The position numbers and the translations under genes are program-made. Below, one piece after another: positions 54,873 through 63,836 of a DNA stretch of 64,000 bases; positions within the stretch are counted from its first letter, which is position 1; each line of letters opens with the position of its first letter. The notes beneath the pieces are model-generated. The model did not search any database and had not been told where the DNA came from. It saw nothing but the letters and a program-made list of their open reading frames with translations. Source of the stretch: Bacilli bacterium (lineage in GTDB: Bacteria; Bacillota_I; Bacilli_A; RFN20; CAG-826); NCBI GenBank assembly GCA_900767825.1, contig CAAGAN010000038.1, positions 74,636 through 138,635 of the forward strand, written 5' to 3'.

Positions 54873-55559
54873 TTATTTCTTCTTTCTCTTTATTAAAAGA
54901 ATGGACAAATAATAAATAACAATAACGACACCCACTATAACGTTGCTAACGATATATAAGGTGTCTATTTTTGTATTATTAAAGCAACTATATAAATATC
55001 CATTAAAGAAATTGAATAGGAAATGAAGGAGGGCACAATAAATAAATCCTCCACCATAGGCATATATACTTCCTAAGACAATGCCTAATCCAAATGTATA
55101 AATAACTTGAAGAAAACTAGCAAGGTTAATCCCGTTCAATAAATGAGATAAAGCAAAGACAATAGAAGAAAATATGATGGCTTTATTTTTATTCTCATCG
55201 TTGCTAAAAATAAATAAACTCCTAAATATCTTTTCTTCTATAAAGGCAGTCAAAAGGCAATCAAAGAAATAGAAAATAAGTTCGTTTGAATAAGAAAACG
55301 ATATAACGCCCCTGCTAAATAGACTTATATAGTTAGAAAAGGGGAATAAGAAAAAGAATGGTAAATACCAAAATGAGAGCTTAGATCTATCTTCTTTTTT
55401 GTTATATCCAAATATTATTAAGAAAGTGAAAAATAATATTTTGACGATGAATCTAATTTTCGCCCCATCAAAAGAAGTATAATTGCTCCCTAAAGAAATA
55501 AAGCAAAGATAAAGAATGCAAATAATAAGAGATGTCGATACTTGCAATTTCTTTTCCAT
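54873..55559 (-). CDS. CPBP-family intramembrane protease
   Basis: 228 residues, about seven membrane helices. The Abi/CPBP motifs are present: LTAFIEEKIFRSLFIF (EExxxR) near residue 110 and FALSHLLNG (FxxxH) near residue 138. Family roles include prenyl-protein-type proteolysis and bacteriocin self-immunity; the role here is unknown. Converges on the DeoR gene with one base between. Confidence 0.85.
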   Translation of the reverse strand: MEKKLQVSTSLIICILYLCFISLGSNYTSFDGAKIRFIVKILFFTFLIIFGYNKKEDRSKLSFWYLPFFFLFPFSNYISLFSRGVISFSYSNELIFYFFDCLLTAFIEEKIFRSLFIFSNDENKNKAIIFSSIVFALSHLLNGINLASFLQVIYTFGLGIVLGSIYAYGGGFIYCALLHFLFNFFNGYLYSCFNNTKIDTLYIVSNVIVGVVIVIYYLSILLIKRKKK

Positions 55560-55650
55560 GCCTAGAATTTTAGATTATATAGATAAAAATAGGTAGAACA
55601 TGTATGTGTTAAACTTGTTAATTTGCTCTTCCTTGCTCTAGAATAAATCC

Positions 55651-56409
55651 ATGTATCCAAATATCGGCTTTATTGATTCATATTCATTAATGATATTTAT
55701 AGGGATGATTTTTGTTTTAATTTTTGTCGAGATATATGGCAAGAAAAAAGAACTAAATAGATTACTTGTATCTTATATTGAAATAAATGGAATAATCGCT
55801 GTTATAATCGGGCTTTTTGGAGCGGTTCTTTTCCAAAATCTATATGACTATATAGAAAATCCAGCTTCATATAAATGGAGTTGGTCAATGACTTTTTACG
55901 GGGGGCTTATATTTGGAGTCTTATCTTTCTTGTTAGGTTATTTACTAATCATAAAAAGAAAGTTCAGACCTTGTTTAAAAGATCATATTCTTTCCTTTGC
56001 CCCTGCTTGTGTTGCCATCGCGCAAGGGTTTGGACGAATTGGGTGTTTCCTTGCAGGATGTTGTTTTGGAAAAGCAACCACTTCCTGGATTGGAATTCAT
56101 TTCCCTAACGTAGAAGGCAAAGTAATCCCCACTAACTTAATGGAAGCAATATTTATGATAATCCTAGGTATTATTTTATTTATACTTGCCCTTGAAAAAG
56201 GTAAATTCACTGCACCCGTGTATCTATTTTCCTATTCAGTGTGGAGATTTGTTATCGAATTCTTTAGAGGCGACCATAGGGGTCAACTAATAGGAAATAT
56301 ATCCCCTTCTCAATTCTGGTCAATAATCCTATTTGCCTTGGGGATTGGATATGTAATTTATCTAATAATAGATGATAAAAGAGTAAGTTTACTTAGAGAT
56401 AACAAGTAA
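55651..56409 (+). CDS. lgt: prolipoprotein diacylglyceryl transferase
   Basis: 252 residues, seven membrane helices. Attaches diacylglycerol to the lipobox Cys of lipoproteins. Signature GRIGCFLAGCCFGKAT (res ~128) and the C-terminal RFVIEFFRGDHRG are intact. Needed for the lipoproteins predicted elsewhere here (11648, 30474, 61797, 62359). Overlaps rhaB tail to tail by 21 bp. Confidence 0.92.
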   Translation: MYPNIGFIDSYSLMIFIGMIFVLIFVEIYGKKKELNRLLVSYIEINGIIAVIIGLFGAVLFQNLYDYIENPASYKWSWSMTFYGGLIFGVLSFLLGYLLIIKRKFRPCLKDHILSFAPACVAIAQGFGRIGCFLAGCCFGKATTSWIGIHFPNVEGKVIPTNLMEAIFMIILGIILFILALEKGKFTAPVYLFSYSVWRFVIEFFRGDHRGQLIGNISPSQFWSIILFALGIGYVIYLIIDDKRVSLLRDNK

Positions 56410-57699
56410 AGTCCCAATTGCAGTAGCTTCAGATGGCCCCCTATTAACCTTTAATCCAGTTACTTCTTCGGTTAATTTATTTAATATTTCAGCCTTAACG
56501 CCCCCACCGAAAATATAAATCGATGAGGCTTTTTTATTTGTGATCTTTTCTATTCCTTTAATCGCCGTATCATAGGCTTTGGCTAAAGAATGATAAGCAC
56601 AATAGAACAATTCACCAATGCTAGATGGTAATTCGCATCCATCTTTTCTTAATAAACCATAGATAGCCTCTTTCATTGATAAAGGATTAAGTAGTGAACT
56701 ATCTGATGCATCAAATGTAAATTTATATTGTTTAGATTCTTCTTTGCTAGCCTCCTTGACGGCATCTAAAACTGAATCTAATTTTAGTTCACGTACTAGA
56801 TTATTAATAATCCACATCCCAACGATGTTCTTTAAGAATCTAACTTCATTTGGGAATGATAATTCATTAGTAAAACTAGCTTCATAGGCTTCTTTTATCG
56901 CGATTGGTTCATCTAGAAGTATCCCTAATAGACTCCAAGTGCCACTAGAAAGAAGAATGTCTCCTTTTTTTGCACCAGACCCAAAGAAAGCGGCTGCAGT
57001 ATCATGCTCTAAAGATGCAATGACTTCGCTTTGATACCCTACTTCTTTTTCGATTTCAGGAAGCAAATATCCTAAAGAAGTACCGGCTTCTACTATCGGA
57101 GGGAATTGACTTTCTTTTAAGCCAAGATTTTCTAGCATTTCTTTTGAATATGATTTTCCTCCAGGGGTAAGAAGAGCCCCGGTTGAAAGAATAGAAAGTT
57201 CATTTTGGAGGGTACCAGTAAGTAAATATCCTAAATATGAAGGCAAGAAAATAATAGTTTTAGCCTTTTCTAGTTTCCCAGATTTATAATCGCAATGAAG
57301 TTGGTAACAAGAATTGAATTCGTTTGGTTGGATTCCTGTTAATTCGAATTCTTTTTCAGGGGTTAATAATTCTTTCTTGGCTTGCTTGGTTCTTATATCC
57401 CTATAGGAAGTGATGTTACCTATCCTAGAATTGTTTTCATCGAGCAAGGCATAATCTACCCCAAAGGTATCAATTCCAATTCTAGAAGGGATTTTATTGA
57501 GCTCCTTAGCCTTTTTCATACCTTCTTTGACGTAAGTAAAAAGCTTATCTACATCCCAATAGGCATGTCCGTTCCCGTCTTGTACTAAAGGAGTATCAAA
57601 TCTATAAATTTCCTCGATTTTAAGCTCATTGTTCTCAAAATGGCCCAATATGTGACGACCGCTAGTCGCACCGATATCAATTGCTAAATAATATTTCAT
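56389..57699 (-). CDS. rhaB: rhamnulokinase
   Basis: 436 residues, FGGY kinase. Phosphorylates L-rhamnulose. N-terminal ATPase fold AIDIGATSGRHILGHFENNE, phosphate loop LSSGTWSLLGI, and C-terminal IYIFGGGVKAEILNKLTEEV. It completes the pathway with rhaA and rhaD 2.6 kb away. Family members share little with other FGGY kinases, and the GATSGR start is typical of RhaB. Confidence 0.94.
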   Translation of the reverse strand: MKYYLAIDIGATSGRHILGHFENNELKIEEIYRFDTPLVQDGNGHAYWDVDKLFTYVKEGMKKAKELNKIPSRIGIDTFGVDYALLDENNSRIGNITSYRDIRTKQAKKELLTPEKEFELTGIQPNEFNSCYQLHCDYKSGKLEKAKTIIFLPSYLGYLLTGTLQNELSILSTGALLTPGGKSYSKEMLENLGLKESQFPPIVEAGTSLGYLLPEIEKEVGYQSEVIASLEHDTAAAFFGSGAKKGDILLSSGTWSLLGILLDEPIAIKEAYEASFTNELSFPNEVRFLKNIVGMWIINNLVRELKLDSVLDAVKEASKEESKQYKFTFDASDSSLLNPLSMKEAIYGLLRKDGCELPSSIGELFYCAYHSLAKAYDTAIKGIEKITNKKASSIYIFGGGVKAEILNKLTEEVTGLKVNRGPSEATAIGTLLVISK

Positions 57700-57765
57700 G
57701 CAATAATTATGCTTTTAATTAAGCAATTAAAAAAGAGATGAACGCATTATTGAAATACGCTCAAA

Positions 57766-58104
57766 CTAATCCCCATAATCCGAACCCCTCGATTTATCTT
57801 CGACAAAAATCAAAAGAGGATCGGTGATATCAAATATTTCCCTATATATGTATCCTTCTCTAGTAATCCAAGGATTTTCGAAATCGGCAGTAAATATAAC
57901 CTTATGCTTACTTTTTATGGTTCTATCTATCTCTTCCATGATTAAGTGAAAAGATTCAGGGCGTTTTTCCTTAAATCCCTCTAAACCATCATAAAAACCA
58001 GGCTCAACATAAAATACATTGCCCTCATTATCTTTATAGCAATGCACTAGTTTGTTAGCAGGGTCTACTACTGATTCGTAATTATTAAATTCTACATATT
58101 CCAT
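57766..58104 (-). CDS. hypothetical acidic protein
   Basis: 112 residues, mostly soluble and acidic, with aromatic residues (YVEPGFYDGLEGF, FTADFENPWITREGYIYREI). No signal peptide or membrane segment. Downstream of, and separate from, rhaB; not recognised. Confidence 0.55.
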   Translation of the reverse strand: MEYVEFNNYESVVDPANKLVHCYKDNEGNVFYVEPGFYDGLEGFKEKRPESFHLIMEEIDRTIKSKHKVIFTADFENPWITREGYIYREIFDITDPLLIFVEDKSRGSDYGD

Positions 58105-58420
58105 AAGTACCTATATTATATAAATATTGCGCATAAACTCTATATTTTGTTTTAAAAACAAAAAAGAAATAAGGGTTATCTTTAAGAGGCGCTAGAACAA
58201 TTGGTAACTACAATCAAATAAGCATCTTGCAATGTAAGTTTGGTCAGAGTCATTGCAACAGGGGTGCGATAAAAATAAAGATATTCGCTAAACTATTCCA
58301 TTTTGTTGCAATAACTTTGTCATTTAACGCTTAATAATTCGTATTAATTATAGGGTTAGTGAAGTATGAGTGTAGTAATACTTCACTGCTACTTCACTGC
58401 TTACTTCAAAGGCTATAAAG
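58105..58420. other. gap of ~315 bases with decayed frame and repeat
   Basis: The right end holds the left copy of a 65-bp repeat (58357-58421). On the minus strand 58301-58182 reads ATG GAA TAG and then 36 open codons ending VVTNCSSAS, possibly a decayed small gene or chance. Nothing else is supportable. Confidence 0.4.
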
Positions 58421-58421
58421 T
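58357..58421. repeat. left 65-bp direct repeat around Schlafen-AlbA gene
   Basis: Matches 59924-59988 with two mismatches. Inside is a perfect hairpin AGTGAAGTAT / ATACTTCACT with a 10-base loop, then two further ACTTCA half sites. Its right end is the stop codon region of the gene. The 3' copy can act as a terminator-like hairpin; the 5' copy sits where an operator is expected. Confidence 0.88.
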
Positions 58422-59887
58422 TAAATAGGAAATACCTTGTTAATGTTTGTGCTATAAACAGTTACGCCACCTTGGTTTAAGGCAAGTAAATAGTCTTTTT
58501 CTACAAGAGGCTTAATTATGGAGTCCCTAAAATAAGTAGATGGTTTTATGGACAACAATGTTGCGATTTCTTTTGCGCTCCTTGGCTTGTTATAGCAATA
58601 CGAGAGTATATCAATCGAATATTTCCCTTCCAAATTTTCTCTTGTATAAACCTTTGGGTTTTCATTAAAACCAACAAGACCGCCTTCATGGGTCAAGTCA
58701 GGCAACGTTAGAGAAAAGAAAGAGTCATTAGAATCGACATAAGGAGCGAATAAAGTGCCATATGGTTTATAGTCTTCCTGAATCTTATCAAAGCCAGAGC
58801 CTTTATGATCCATAAAACCACAAATAGAAAACACGAAGCACAATATCTCGTTTCGTCTAATCGGCGGTAAGGCAGAAAGGTTTTTCTCTTTATTCAACCA
58901 TTTAGAACCAACAAGACTTCCTGGAGATATTATTTCTAACCTATCTTTATAAATATTTATTTCTATTTGAGAACCACCAATAAAATAATTCCTGTGTCCT
59001 AATGCATTAACAACGCCTTCTAACAAGGCTCTCCTAGGATAAGAAACATAACCTTTTGTGCCGGTAGGTGTTTTTGTATAACCAGAGGCTGAATGCGAAG
59101 TAATAAAGGAAATGATTTCATCTAATTCATAAAGCAAGTTCCCTTTTATTGTCTTTGTCGCATAAAAAGTTGTCTCACCCTTGCTAACTCCAAGGAACTG
59201 TGAGCATTCAACCAACGTCCTGTTATCATCACAATTATCTGCAAAAAGAAGAGACCCCTTATTCAAATAACCATCAGGAGTAATAAAATTAATATTGATT
59301 AGGTCCTTTACAGTCAACTCCTTTTTCGTGTTTTTAAAATAAGCTGAGCGAAGATATTTGAAATTTTTTAGATCGTATTTAACTGACGTTGGAAGAGAGT
59401 CATAAGAAACAGAGTCGCTGTTAAGGATCATATTTCTTATTTCTTCTCCTGTAGCAATTGAAGTTTTCCCAAAATGCCTCACATAAAACGATTGAACGCC
59501 GTCGAAGCGAAGCGAAATTGGTGGATATTTGCTTTTCTCCACCTTAACAAAAAGAACATATCTTGTCGAGCTGATATTCGGTACTTCTATTTTCCCAATC
59601 CTATAAACCAAATGCGGTTCAATACGTTCATCAACCAATCTTTGAACCATCAATGAAACTTTATCTGCGTTCTCATGAGAAAGAGCTAAAACTTCATGTG
59701 TTTTATTATCGACACCAATATATAAAGTTCCGCCAAAAGAATTAGCAAAGGCAACCAACTCCTTTAACCATCCATTCTCTTTCCTTCCGCCGCTTGAGTC
59801 AGGGCCTTCTTCAATCAAACCCTTAAACTCTGTTTCATAGTCTTCTAGATTTGCGCTTTTTATTAGGTTTTCAAATATCATGGTCAA
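58421..59887 (-). CDS. Schlafen-AlbA_2 domain protein, putative ATP-binding regulator
   Basis: 488 residues. N-terminal AlbA_2 domain (ETEFKGLIEEG, KELVAFANSFGGTLYIGVDN, res ~20-140); middle HATPase_c_4 domain (RRALLEGVVNALGHRNYFIG, EINIYKDRLEIISPGSL, res ~280-330); C-terminal winged helix (SAKEIATLLSIKPSTYFRDS). This architecture is common for predicted transcription regulators, often near mobile or defence genes. A second start lies at 59881. The gene is framed by 65-bp direct repeats that hold probable binding sites. Confidence 0.86.
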   Translation of the reverse strand: MTMIFENLIKSANLEDYETEFKGLIEEGPDSSGGRKENGWLKELVAFANSFGGTLYIGVDNKTHEVLALSHENADKVSLMVQRLVDERIEPHLVYRIGKIEVPNISSTRYVLFVKVEKSKYPPISLRFDGVQSFYVRHFGKTSIATGEEIRNMILNSDSVSYDSLPTSVKYDLKNFKYLRSAYFKNTKKELTVKDLININFITPDGYLNKGSLLFADNCDDNRTLVECSQFLGVSKGETTFYATKTIKGNLLYELDEIISFITSHSASGYTKTPTGTKGYVSYPRRALLEGVVNALGHRNYFIGGSQIEINIYKDRLEIISPGSLVGSKWLNKEKNLSALPPIRRNEILCFVFSICGFMDHKGSGFDKIQEDYKPYGTLFAPYVDSNDSFFSLTLPDLTHEGGLVGFNENPKVYTRENLEGKYSIDILSYCYNKPRSAKEIATLLSIKPSTYFRDSIIKPLVEKDYLLALNQGGVTVYSTNINKVFPI

Positions 59888-60219
59888 TCCTTTCTTATTA
59901 GTATTTTACCATAAAAATTTAACTAGTGAAGTATGAGTGTAGTAATACTTCACTGCTACTTCACCGCTTACTTCAAAGGCTATGAAGTGGCAAATATCTT
60001 TAATCATTTAAACAGCACAATAATTAACTAAATTTACATTTTGTTAATTTATAAAGGTTTTGCTTGGAAAAATATGAGAGTATCCGTTTAATTGTGCAAT
60101 CATCCCTTAATTTCATTCAGGAATGTTTACACAATGGTCACTAGTGGCCTCGTGGCAGAACCAACAAAAGAAAAACAGGAACTCACAATTTTAACGACCA
60201 AGTTAGAAAGGAATCTTGC
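59888..60219. other. gap of ~330 bases between AlbA gene and 47-residue ORF
   Basis: Contains the right copy of the 65-bp repeat (59924-59988) and then AT-rich DNA. A 37-codon plus-strand frame (ATG 60134) overlaps the 47-residue ORF start in another frame and is not convincing. Confidence 0.4.
59924..59988. repeat. right 65-bp direct repeat around Schlafen-AlbA gene
   Basis: Second copy of 58357-58421, two changes (T to C; A to G). It lies 37-101 bases upstream of the gene start, where a regulator site belongs. It keeps the AGTGAAGTAT / ATACTTCACT hairpin. Confidence 0.88.
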
Positions 60220-60363
60220 ATGGATAATTTATCAGAAACAATGCTGAACGCATTAGTAAATGCTAATGTAAATGGTCAAAAGGCGAACCTGAATGAGATA
60301 CTCAAGGAGGTATTGATGGAGGAAATCGGGAAGGGTGTCAACGTGATAATTGGTCTGTACTAA
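60220..60363 (+). CDS. 47-residue peptide ORF, converging on radical SAM gene
   Basis: ATG 60220 follows AGAAAGGA by seven bases. The product starts MDNLSETMLNALVNANVNGQ, then NLNEILKEVLMEEIGKG and ends NVIIGLY. Acidic amphipathic helix followed by a short hydrophobic C-terminus is compatible with a leader and core of a small modified or secreted peptide. It ends 72 bases from the radical SAM gene, opposite strand. No Cys. It could also be the N-terminal scrap of a transposase gene; its GC is above the local average. Confidence 0.4.
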   Translation: MDNLSETMLNALVNANVNGQKANLNEILKEVLMEEIGKGVNVIIGLY

Positions 60364-60435
60364 TTCTGGAAAAATCCATTTGGGTACGATAACTTTTTTC
60401 ATTTAAAGCATGAATTCAATCACCAAAAACCTGTC

Positions 60436-61788
60436 TTAATATTTCTTTTCTTCGGCATCGTAAACACGCTTGCCAGTAATAAAGTCATACTCTGGATGTC
60501 TTTCCAAAAACAAAGCCAAAGACTTATCCAACTTCCGCCTATTATCTACCTCAACGCAAAAGTCGCGCACATCACTAAAAGCCTGGGGGTTTGAATCCAT
60601 GACCTTTTTAGCGAAACATATTGAAAGGAGTATCAGATGAGACTTGTATTCGCACATCGTTTTGTTGATGCCCTTTGAAATATAGCTCTCAACCATGCAT
60701 TCTCCGCCACAAATATTACGAAAATCACAATTGCAGCAGCCATCTTTCATAATTTGCTCTCTGAATAACTTTTCAGACTTGTCTAAATCGATGTGCTTAT
60801 TATTGCCTACTTTGAGTTTCTCTATCTTAAAAGACGCCGGGCAAGCATAGACGAAGCCATTATCGTCAAGAGTAAATCTAGATAAGCCGGCATCACATCT
60901 AACTATACTCCGTTGGTTTAGCATAACTCGTTTTAGATACTTCCCAAAATAATCATCCCCATTTAGCAATGTCTTTATATACTTAAGGTTCCCCCTACTT
61001 GTTTCTTCAACTAAAAACTCTATTAGATCGTCATAACTTTTTAGCCATGGGGCAATCGATTCTTCATTAATAGAAAATTCGCAGTCTCTGCTGGGCTTAT
61101 ACGAAACGGTATTGAAAGTCTTGGAAAGCTCGATAAGCGATTCCTTTAAAGAGAATACATCGCTAGTCAGAGTGCAAGCGGCACCGACATATTCATGGTG
61201 AGAAATATTGGTAACATTATTAAGAATCATCTCATACGTCGGATTCCCGCCCTTCGTCTTTCTATGCTTGTCATGAGTTTTCTTATCGCCATCTAGCGAA
61301 ACGCCAAAAAGGATCCCGTTCTTTTGAAGGATTCCGGCAATGGTTGTTCCAAGCAGCGTGCCATTGCAAACGAACTGGACAAGGATCTCTCTACCCAATT
61401 CGTTGGACTTCATATCGCAATATTCTTTTATCTTTAGAATCTTATCAATAAACAGCAATGATTCACCCTTTCCGGAAAGGTCTACATAATACTTTTCTTT
61501 TTTAGGAAACGTTGAAAAACACGTTTCAAGAAAGGACAAGGCATCTTCAAGAACAATACTTTTGTTTTTCTTTTTATAGTTAAAGCAATAGTCACACGCC
61601 AAGTTACAGGAATCGCTTAGATTTAGACAAAACGTCACCGAAGTTGGATTGTATTCTTTATATAATGGTTTGAAAGAGTCAAAATCAAAGGACCTCAAAA
61701 CGTTTCTATTCAAGTCGTTTTCGCTAAAAGCAAAGCAACCTGACCTGCCGTCAATCCATACATCGGTTCCCAAGATTGTATACTTCAT
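60436..61788 (-). CDS. radical SAM/SPASM peptide- or protein-modifying enzyme
   Basis: 450 residues. Radical SAM cluster motif CNLACDYC (Cys 61, 65, 68), a GGE-like LSGKGESLL, and SAM-binding strands after. The C-terminal third has SPASM Cys clusters (CDAGLSRFTLDDNGFVYACP; CCNCDFRNICGGECMVESYI; MCEYKSH) for two auxiliary Fe-S clusters. The ~50 residues before the core are not a clear RRE. SPASM enzymes install thioether, C-C or formylglycine-type changes in peptides and proteins. Last gene of an operon after the Cys-tailed lipoprotein (8-base gap). Confidence 0.9.
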   Translation of the reverse strand: MKYTILGTDVWIDGRSGCFAFSENDLNRNVLRSFDFDSFKPLYKEYNPTSVTFCLNLSDSCNLACDYCFNYKKKNKSIVLEDALSFLETCFSTFPKKEKYYVDLSGKGESLLFIDKILKIKEYCDMKSNELGREILVQFVCNGTLLGTTIAGILQKNGILFGVSLDGDKKTHDKHRKTKGGNPTYEMILNNVTNISHHEYVGAACTLTSDVFSLKESLIELSKTFNTVSYKPSRDCEFSINEESIAPWLKSYDDLIEFLVEETSRGNLKYIKTLLNGDDYFGKYLKRVMLNQRSIVRCDAGLSRFTLDDNGFVYACPASFKIEKLKVGNNKHIDLDKSEKLFREQIMKDGCCNCDFRNICGGECMVESYISKGINKTMCEYKSHLILLSICFAKKVMDSNPQAFSDVRDFCVEVDNRRKLDKSLALFLERHPEYDFITGKRVYDAEEKKY

Positions 61789-61796
61789 GCAAATAG

Positions 61797-62348
61797 TTAA
61801 TCACATAATACGCAATCTAAATCGCCAACACAATGGCCACCATACAATAGCTGATAAAAAGAATACTTTTCAACAATATCATCACTTATCCATCCTGTTA
61901 AAAAGAAAGGGGATTCAGCCGGACCGAGTCCAAAATCGGTATAAATAACTTTTGGTATGGCATGGTCCCGGTTGGCTCTTATGATGTCATAAATTCCATC
62001 CGGCAATATAAAAGAAAACTCCATAAAGCCGTCTAAGTTTAAAGACCAATCTTTTTTCAAATCGTAAACAAGATTGAAAGTTAATATTGTATCTGTTCCA
62101 ATAATCATATAGGCGCAAAAATCAGACGCTTCCCTATTTACAATAAATTTGCCGGAAAGCCGAAGAAGCCCATCTCCCATTTTCATGGAATTTATTCTAT
62201 AATAACCTTCTTCTTTAAGTTCGATGCCAACTCCTTCACGACCATATCTCATCGGCGTTTGATCACTAACGGTTTTGGAGCCAGAATTGCCTTTGCAAGA
62301 AGCTAGAATAGCAATCAATATCGTTGCACATAATAATTTCTTTTTCAT
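61797..62348 (-). CDS. lipoprotein with GG and Cys-rich C-terminal tail
   Basis: 183 residues. Signal peptide with lipobox ILASC (Cys 18), strand-rich middle, and a C-terminus LLYGGHCVGDLDCVLCD with Cys 173, 179 and 182 after a Gly-Gly. It lies between the peptidase (10-base gap) and the radical SAM gene, SD AGGAGG... before ATG. The tail is a good candidate for modification by the SPASM enzyme and for cleavage after GG. No known family. Disulfide or metal binding is the simpler alternative. Confidence 0.75.
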   Translation of the reverse strand: MKKKLLCATILIAILASCKGNSGSKTVSDQTPMRYGREGVGIELKEEGYYRINSMKMGDGLLRLSGKFIVNREASDFCAYMIIGTDTILTFNLVYDLKKDWSLNLDGFMEFSFILPDGIYDIIRANRDHAIPKVIYTDFGLGPAESPFFLTGWISDDIVEKYSFYQLLYGGHCVGDLDCVLCD

Positions 62349-62358
62349 AAAAAGCCTC

Positions 62359-63777
62359 CTAGCAACTTGGCCAAGTCAAGGAATTCCTATCGGTGCAAAA
62401 AAACCTATTTATAGATGTCCTGTTCGGATCAAACCACCGTTGATTAGGATCGCCATCGGAAGTCCAACCATCGTCAACCAAAAGCATGTATGCAGACTTG
62501 GTTACGGAGGCACCGTTTACGGTTTCGTTATAGGTATAGCGCTTGTAGCCGTAAACAACCATTCCGTGGTTGCTGTAAGACAATGAACCGTTCGTAGATA
62601 TAACGACCGGAATTCCGTAAACGATATTCGATGTAATGTCCAGCAAGACCTCGGTCCTATAGATATTGGCGCTATACCCGTAATAGGAATTGAGTATCGT
62701 TTCCAAAACGGCCTCGCTGTGGTCGTACATGCTGAACCCGTACCTTGGGTCATAGCCCCTTTCTATGGATTCTGCCCTAACCTGCCAATAGAGGTCATCG
62801 CTGCGGGACCAAACAGGCATGTTAGATGGTTGCAGGTGCCAGTGTACTCTGTTAATTCTGGGGGAAGGTGCCGGGGAGGTTTGATAATTCCCGTTTTCGT
62901 CCAAACAGTAGACGTTATCGGACAAGGCATCGGAAAAAACATCCAGACCGTCAAGGAAGTACTGCCTTCTCGGCGTAACTCTCCTGCCATTGATAAGATT
63001 GTTGCAATATTGATAGTTGGTCCCACTAGGGGAAGAAACCGTCGGCAGGTTGTATAGAAACGAATACATGGCGTTGGGACCACAGTTTCCTTCAGAGTAT
63101 GAACCTTCAGGATTCCCATCTTCAAATAATTTCTCTTGATAATAATAGCTATTTGTGTTCATTGAGCGCTTTGAATAGTCCTGCATTATCGTCGTGTAGG
63201 CCAAAGTCCACGTAGGGTGGACGGCAGCGATATAACTGGACAGCTCGGCTGATTTTATGCAGCCGTCGATGCTACTGTATGCGCTTTTTTGGAGGCAGAC
63301 GGGATAGATGTCGTCGAGTGTGTTGCCGGTGAGGTCATCCACCTTCCTTAAGCAATCGGCCTGGTCGTCATAGGCAAGAAAGCCGCCTTCCAAATCGTAA
63401 TAGACATCCCTTTCGAATATCCATGGGAAGTCCCCATCCTTCACAAAGCGATACAATCCTCCGTCATCGAAAACTGCATAACCGTTGTCGTCCTCGAAAT
63501 CGAAATAGTAACAGTATCTAACGTATCCATCAACTATGGTTGGGACGAACTTAGCACGCTGGATTCCCAGTCCGCGTTCGGCAAGCGTCGAATTTAAATG
63601 ATTTTCCAAATAGCTCTTGCCCGCAGGAATGCTGAACACGTTCTTGTCCGCGATTGCCTTTTGCCTCAGCTCTTGGATTTCAAACGTAACCGAAGAGCAG
63701 GCAGGACACAACATGAGTAGCAGCATGGGCATCGAAAGCAAAGCCCATGGCATCTTTTTAGAACAAACCCCTTTCAT
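62359..63777 (-). CDS. secreted papain/C39-like cysteine peptidase lipoprotein
   Basis: 472 residues from ATG 63777, chosen because AGGAGGT (63793-63787) is nine bases upstream; the frame begins six bases earlier with TTG. Signal peptide ending in CPAC (probable lipid Cys ~27). A ~200-residue N-terminal part resembles a prodomain. The peptidase domain has Cys 232 in SEGNCGPNAMYSFLYNL, His 404 in YSNHGMVVYGYKR and Asp ~436 in LLVDDGW, as in C39_2/C10-type peptidases. First gene of the operon; GC content is clearly above most of the window. Substrate unknown, possibly the next gene's Gly-Gly tail. Confidence 0.85.
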   Translation of the reverse strand: MKGVCSKKMPWALLSMPMLLLMLCPACSSVTFEIQELRQKAIADKNVFSIPAGKSYLENHLNSTLAERGLGIQRAKFVPTIVDGYVRYCYYFDFEDDNGYAVFDDGGLYRFVKDGDFPWIFERDVYYDLEGGFLAYDDQADCLRKVDDLTGNTLDDIYPVCLQKSAYSSIDGCIKSAELSSYIAAVHPTWTLAYTTIMQDYSKRSMNTNSYYYQEKLFEDGNPEGSYSEGNCGPNAMYSFLYNLPTVSSPSGTNYQYCNNLINGRRVTPRRQYFLDGLDVFSDALSDNVYCLDENGNYQTSPAPSPRINRVHWHLQPSNMPVWSRSDDLYWQVRAESIERGYDPRYGFSMYDHSEAVLETILNSYYGYSANIYRTEVLLDITSNIVYGIPVVISTNGSLSYSNHGMVVYGYKRYTYNETVNGASVTKSAYMLLVDDGWTSDGDPNQRWFDPNRTSINRFFCTDRNSLTWPSC

Positions 63778-63836
63778 AAACAAAATACCTCCTATTTTTT
63801 ACTCGAAACGGTTGGTTGATGATGATTTGTAAGCCC

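Noticed and set aside
58182..58301. Possible decayed small gene ending VVTNCSSAS
   Set aside because: Only 36 open codons after an in-frame TAG; too short to separate from chance, so recorded only in the gap note.
60134..60247. 37-codon plus-strand frame beginning MVTSGLVAEPTKEK
   Set aside because: It overlaps the better-supported 47-residue ORF in another frame, ends without recognisable features and has a poorer ribosome site.
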